A DNA stretch of 64,000 bases from Candidatus Obscuribacterales bacterium (GTDB taxonomy: Bacteria; Cyanobacteriota; Vampirovibrionia; Obscuribacterales; Obscuribacteraceae), in contig JAKFVU010000027.1 in NCBI GenBank assembly GCA_021732025.1, forward strand, positions 18,569 to 82,568, read 5' to 3'. A program made the position numbers and the translations under genes. Under the pieces are notes generated by a model. The model was not told the DNA's origin and did not search any database. It saw only the letters and a program-made list of their open reading frames with translations. This document shows positions 61,679 to 64,000 of this stretch, one piece after another; position 1 is the stretch's first letter; each line of letters opens with the position of its first letter.

Positions 61679-62170
61679 TCAGCTCATCCAAATGATCAGG
61701 CCCTTATTGGCTTGTTTGGCTGTTTTTACATAGTCTTTTAGTGCCATAAAATGATGACAGAGATAGCCGAGGGTGTCATCCTCCTCAAGTGGGCGATCCC
61801 AAATAGTCGGATAAATCTCATTCTTCATCATTAGTTTCGGGTTGAATCTTGAACGAAATTCAACCTCGTCTATCTTCTCTAATGCTGCGTCAAAGTCTGC
61901 CACTTGCTTGCTTGTAATGGCATTGGCTGGTCCATAGCCAACGTCAATATCACCGATTGGTTGCCCACCATGTAGTAAATAACACAGCGGTTTTTCTCCT
62001 TTCCAATCAGAGTTAGTTAGGAGGAAGTGAATGCCGTGCCAAGCTTTGTCTAATTCAAGATAGCCAGAATCTTGTGCCTCATCTACGAAATTTTCAATTA
62101 GATCCGTATCGTTGAGCAACTCTTCAATTTTTGCATCGGGAGTTTCTTTAAGGCACAAGATCATTGACAT
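61679..62170 (-). CDS. DUF1877 (YfbM-like) protein
   Basis: 163 aa from the ATG at 62170 (AAGGA about 8 bp upstream); a GTG at 62188 is the longest option. Family features: LDKAWHGIHFLLTNSD, PLCYLLHGGQPIGDIDVGYGPANAITSKQVADFDAAL and the IYPTIWDRPLEEDDTLGYLCHHF end. No signal peptide. The family is common in polymorphic-toxin and stress loci, but its activity is not established. It stands alone here. Confidence 0.88.
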   Translation of the reverse strand: MSMILCLKETPDAKIEELLNDTDLIENFVDEAQDSGYLELDKAWHGIHFLLTNSDWKGEKPLCYLLHGGQPIGDIDVGYGPANAITSKQVADFDAALEKIDEVEFRSRFNPKLMMKNEIYPTIWDRPLEEDDTLGYLCHHFMALKDYVKTAKQANKGLIIWMS

Positions 62171-62273
62171 TGCAGTTTTCCTTATCACGATAGAGACAGT
62201 CCGTTGAAAAATACTTGAGTACTCAACTATTTTGCTTTGGAGAAGATGACTCTGCTTAATTTAGATTAGACGT

Positions 62274-63902
62274 CTACTGAACTTTCAGTTTTCCAACGTT
62301 CACTGCTGTTTCAGGGCTTGGATCCGCCGAAATTGCATTGAGTATTTGTAGCTTGCGTTTAGTCTCGGGTTCAATCACAGACAAATAGGCGGTGTAGTCG
62401 CCGGGCTTAATTGATTTGGTTGCCAGTTCAGATTCCCAGGTGATTGGTTGGCCTGACTTCCATTTATTGGTAGGCATGCCCGGTGTGTGTCTTAAGAGAG
62501 CTACAGCTTTACCGTTTGCATCGCGCAATTCAATTTGCACTATATAAGAAGATGGCACATCGCGGTCGAGGTTTCGTACTGGACGAAGAGCACCAGCAGC
62601 ACCAAGATTGCTGAAGGTAAATGAAGCTTTGAGCTTCTCACCAGCTTTCACTTCTGCGGGAATGGTCACTTTCTGTGATACCAGTTGGTAGCCGAGATGC
62701 GAGCGAATATCTTCAAGAGCTTTCTTGACTGGTTCTGCGTCTGAATTGAGAATTGATGGTGGAACTTCTACAAAGCTGACGCCATCATCTAATGCATTCT
62801 TGGCTAGTTTAGTCATTTCTTCAGGAGTCACTGTCGGTAACAACTGATAGCCGGTCAAAGTGTCAGCGTGGAATTTAAGTAAGACGCGATATTGGTCGAA
62901 GCCATGTTTGGCATCGGCAATATTTTGTCTGGTCAAATAAATTCGCTGACCGTAGCGATAAACCAAATAGTCTGAAATTTCGTCCAGGCTGTCTTGTCCA
63001 GCGCGGTTAGGTGTAGTCGGATCGATGTTGAAATTGAGACGAGCTGTAGGGAAAGCTTTAGGGAAAATGTCGGCCACATATTTCCAGTGTTCGACTAATT
63101 GTCTTTGGCTCATGCCGTGATCTTTAGTCAATTGGTCTTGCAGAACCTTGTAGGTCTCTTTATTGATTGGTTGGCTCATTTCTGGCACCACCGGCGTGCC
63201 GCCGAGAATGCCACCGCCAGTAATGCCGACGCTATGCAGAGATTCGTTCTTGTCGAATTTAGCTCCAAGGTCAGCGACGAAGTTGCCCCATTTAGCTAAA
63301 TAGGTAGAGTCCCAGAATATCGGCATCTTGTGGTCTTTTCCATCAGTACCTTTGTAGGTGATTGATTTCACGCCAGCTTCATAGATCCAATTTGGTGTAT
63401 CTGAGTCGACTGAGTTGTCGCTGCCGCAAGTTGAAACTCTGAGAATTAGCGTCTTATTCTTTTGCTTGCAGATGGCCAAAAGTTTTTCAATTTTTGTCCA
63501 ATCGTATTTTTCTTCTTCTGGAGCTAAATCGCGCCAGGGAATTATTACCGAAAGGCCGTTGACTTCCGGTTTGTCAAGCAGCTGCTCGATCATTCCTGTG
63601 CTTTTTGTCAGCTCACTATTTACGGTGGCGGTATCAAGTAAGGCGAAAAAGCCAAGTTCGCGATTGGCAACCGGTTTGGCACCAGCAATTACCACACTTT
63701 TGAAACCTTTCTTCTTAATTGCTCGGTCTTGGCTTTCGTTCAAACTGTAGTTCTTGCGCGGCATTGGGTTTAAATACTTGACCCATTCTTTCGGCTGCGG
63801 GGCAGCTTGCGCCACACATGTCTTACTATCGTAAGTTGCGGATACAATTGGCGTGAGAGCTAGGAGGCCTGATAGAAAAATTAGCGGTCTTCTCATTGTC
63901 AT
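62274..63902 (-). CDS. Secreted glycoside-hydrolase-like TIM-barrel protein
   Basis: 542 aa. Signal peptide (RPLIFLSGLLALTPIVSATY). The central part resembles GH42-type beta-galactosidase barrels: GLSVIIPWRDLAPEEEKYDWTKIEKLLAICKQKNKTLILRVS, then a NWGFVADLGAKF-like segment. I do not see the expected Glu-containing catalytic motif with certainty. The C-terminal ~110 residues form a beta-rich domain (ASFTFSNLGAAGALRP...YIVQIELRDANGK) recalling DUF4832-type proteins. It may act on a polysaccharide outside the cell. Substrate unknown. Confidence 0.72.
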   Translation of the reverse strand: MTMRRPLIFLSGLLALTPIVSATYDSKTCVAQAAPQPKEWVKYLNPMPRKNYSLNESQDRAIKKKGFKSVVIAGAKPVANRELGFFALLDTATVNSELTKSTGMIEQLLDKPEVNGLSVIIPWRDLAPEEEKYDWTKIEKLLAICKQKNKTLILRVSTCGSDNSVDSDTPNWIYEAGVKSITYKGTDGKDHKMPIFWDSTYLAKWGNFVADLGAKFDKNESLHSVGITGGGILGGTPVVPEMSQPINKETYKVLQDQLTKDHGMSQRQLVEHWKYVADIFPKAFPTARLNFNIDPTTPNRAGQDSLDEISDYLVYRYGQRIYLTRQNIADAKHGFDQYRVLLKFHADTLTGYQLLPTVTPEEMTKLAKNALDDGVSFVEVPPSILNSDAEPVKKALEDIRSHLGYQLVSQKVTIPAEVKAGEKLKASFTFSNLGAAGALRPVRNLDRDVPSSYIVQIELRDANGKAVALLRHTPGMPTNKWKSGQPITWESELATKSIKPGDYTAYLSVIEPETKRKLQILNAISADPSPETAVNVGKLKVQ

Positions 63903-64000
63903 AGAACCTGAAAGGGTGTGGATAATTGATAGGCTCTGATTGTACTAAGAGGAGTCCTCTGGAGAAGTGCTTTGAATCTAACCTTTCTAGGACATAGCGC

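Noticed and set aside
1..64000. CRISPR arrays, IS elements, prophage, rRNA
   Set aside because: No regularly spaced repeats, transposase, integrase, phage or rRNA sequence was seen on reading both strands.

Overview
The window is a chromosomal stretch of a free-living Gram-negative-type bacterium, roughly 47% GC by eye, with housekeeping genes (cysS, gltX, murD, ftsW, murG, ffh, rpsP, khpA, gcvT, gcvH, a yebC-family gene, tRNA-Ser). Many genes encode secreted or membrane-anchored TPR proteins, retropepsin-like proteases and VIT/VWA proteins. This mix resembles non-photosynthetic Cyanobacteriota of the Obscuribacterales/Vampirovibrionia (Melainabacteria) type. That placement is inference from gene content only. 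I see no phage, transposon, CRISPR array or rRNA.

Layout. 1-9 kb: a gene cut by the left edge, a leucine-rich-repeat protein, a diacylglycerol-kinase-type lipid kinase, an SRPBCC exported protein, a DUF4253 protein, tRNA-Ser(CGA), a TPR protein, an S41 protease and a membrane protein. 9-12.3 kb: a sulfur/arsenic island. A SmtB/ArsR-type repressor is divergent from a rhodanese membrane protein, which is followed by a tiny membrane protein whose frame runs through an in-frame TGA with a SECIS-like hairpin just downstream. An arsR-arsC-acr3 operon faces it. 12.3-13.4 kb: two small envelope proteins. 13.5-23.8 kb: a tightly overlapping plus-strand cluster (glycosyltransferase-kinase fusion, HAD phosphatase, class II aldolase, double nucleotidyltransferase, GT2, GDPD-like enzyme, two GT39-like membrane proteins). 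It looks like a complete pathway for making, activating and transferring an unusual phosphorylated or sugar-like building block onto an envelope glycan.

23.8-29 kb (minus strand): cysS-gltX, an RlpA-like protein behind a long leader, and a YebC/PmpR protein. 29-35 kb (plus strand): a large TPR protein, then murD-ftsW-murG for peptidoglycan synthesis. 35-46 kb: small hypothetical proteins, an Ala/Glu repeat protein with a strong terminator, the glycine-cleavage genes gcvT and gcvH separated by an M48 protease, a HEAT-repeat protein and an acyl-CoA dehydrogenase. 46-49.5 kb: two paralogous TPR plus double-retropepsin proteins flanking a GT2. 49.5-53.5 kb (minus strand): ffh-rpsP-khpA and an HD phosphohydrolase. 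53.5-64 kb: membrane and TPR proteins, a MerR-like regulator coupled to a VIT-VWA protein and a Cys-rich protein, two striking palindromes, a DUF1877 protein and a secreted glycoside-hydrolase-like protein.

The most interesting signal is the in-frame TGA at 10206-10208. It is followed after 17 nt by a GGUC apical loop on a 6-bp stem, almost the geometry of the E. coli fdhF SECIS. I propose a small membrane selenoprotein co-encoded with the rhodanese. Second are the 13.5-23.8 kb glycan cluster and the apparently leaderless arsR with its operator on the start codon.
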